Shown in pieces: positions 63,963-64,000 of a DNA stretch of 64,000 bases. Origin of the DNA: Pseudarthrobacter sp. (GTDB taxonomy: Bacteria > Actinomycetota > Actinomycetes > Actinomycetales > Micrococcaceae); NCBI GenBank assembly GCA_031178005.1, contig JAPSJV010000003.1, positions 145,829 through 209,828 of the forward strand, read 5' to 3'. Each line of letters opens with the position of its first letter. The stretch's first letter is position 1. The translations under genes and the position numbers were made by a program. Under the pieces are notes generated by a model, which did no database searches, was not told where the DNA came from, and saw nothing but the letters and a program-made list of their open reading frames with translations.

Positions 63963-64000
63963 GCGGACCCTGTCCCAGCCGAAGCTGGGGCAGGGTCCGC
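63963..64000 (+). terminator. Strong hairpin after the ROK regulator
   Basis: 17-bp stem 63963-63979 / 63984-64000 with one G-U pair and CGAA loop, reaching the window end. The T-tract, if any, lies outside. AAAA before the stem could serve a gene on the other strand. Confidence 0.8.

Overview
The window is 64 kb of GC-rich chromosomal DNA from an actinobacterium. The likely host is a soil member of the Micrococcaceae such as Arthrobacter or Pseudarthrobacter. This rests on base composition, an HspR-type dnaK-grpE-dnaJ-hspR operon with HAIR operators, frequent GTG/TTG starts, several apparently leaderless genes (a -10 box about 6 nt before the start codon), and MsiK-dependent style ABC importers. 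The genus is inferred. No rRNA, tRNA, CRISPR array, insertion sequence or prophage integrase was seen.

Region 1 (1-7365, minus strand) is part of an extracellular contractile injection system (eCIS) operon: tube-terminator-like protein, sheath, tube, a long Pro/Gly-rich protein, a hub/LysM-like protein, VgrG-like spike, PAAR-like tip, gp25-like protein and the start of a baseplate J protein, cut by the window edge. Region 2 (7483-12924) holds a MarR/MMPL exporter pair with twin operators, a dehydratase-like gene broken by one nonsense codon next to its TetR-type regulator, and an acidic protein with four GDYGDAG-type repeats. Region 3 (13041-17418) is the heat-shock operon, with two large structured inverted repeats between grpE and dnaJ.

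Region 4 (17469-34311) is the most coherent system: an apparent complete route for mucin core-1 O-glycans (galacto-N-biose, Gal-beta-1,3-GalNAc). A secreted GH101 endo-alpha-N-acetylgalactosaminidase would release the disaccharide and an NgcEFG-like ABC importer without its own ATPase would take it up. A cytoplasmic GH35 beta-galactosidase would split it, and a ROK kinase would phosphorylate GalNAc. A NagA-type deacetylase, an AgaS-like SIS protein, a tagatose-6-phosphate-kinase-like PfkB protein and a class II aldolase would complete catabolism. A cytoplasmic sulfatase and a DeoR/AgaR-like regulator are embedded in the locus. The reactions are known for each family; their assembly into this pathway is inferred.

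Region 5 (34235-47161) is mixed metabolism: GNATs, a maltokinase-cap protein, a nitrilase-family enzyme, an aromatic-ring monooxygenase with TetR regulator and palindromic operators, an MFS/amidohydrolase/phosphatase group, Lrp with ornithine cyclodeaminase, a universal stress protein and a DUF5129-like membrane protein. Region 6 (47269-52445) is a GntR-controlled operon: MFS importer, a racemase-fold protein lacking both expected cysteines, a hydantoinase-like amidohydrolase, and a protein whose active-site pattern resembles arylmalonate decarboxylase. Region 7 (52562-64000) holds a LysE exporter, a YdeI-like protein, pheA, an alpha/beta hydrolase with divergent TetR and palindromic operators, an MSOX-like flavoenzyme, and a ribose-type ABC sugar system with a polyprenyl synthase and a ROK regulator.
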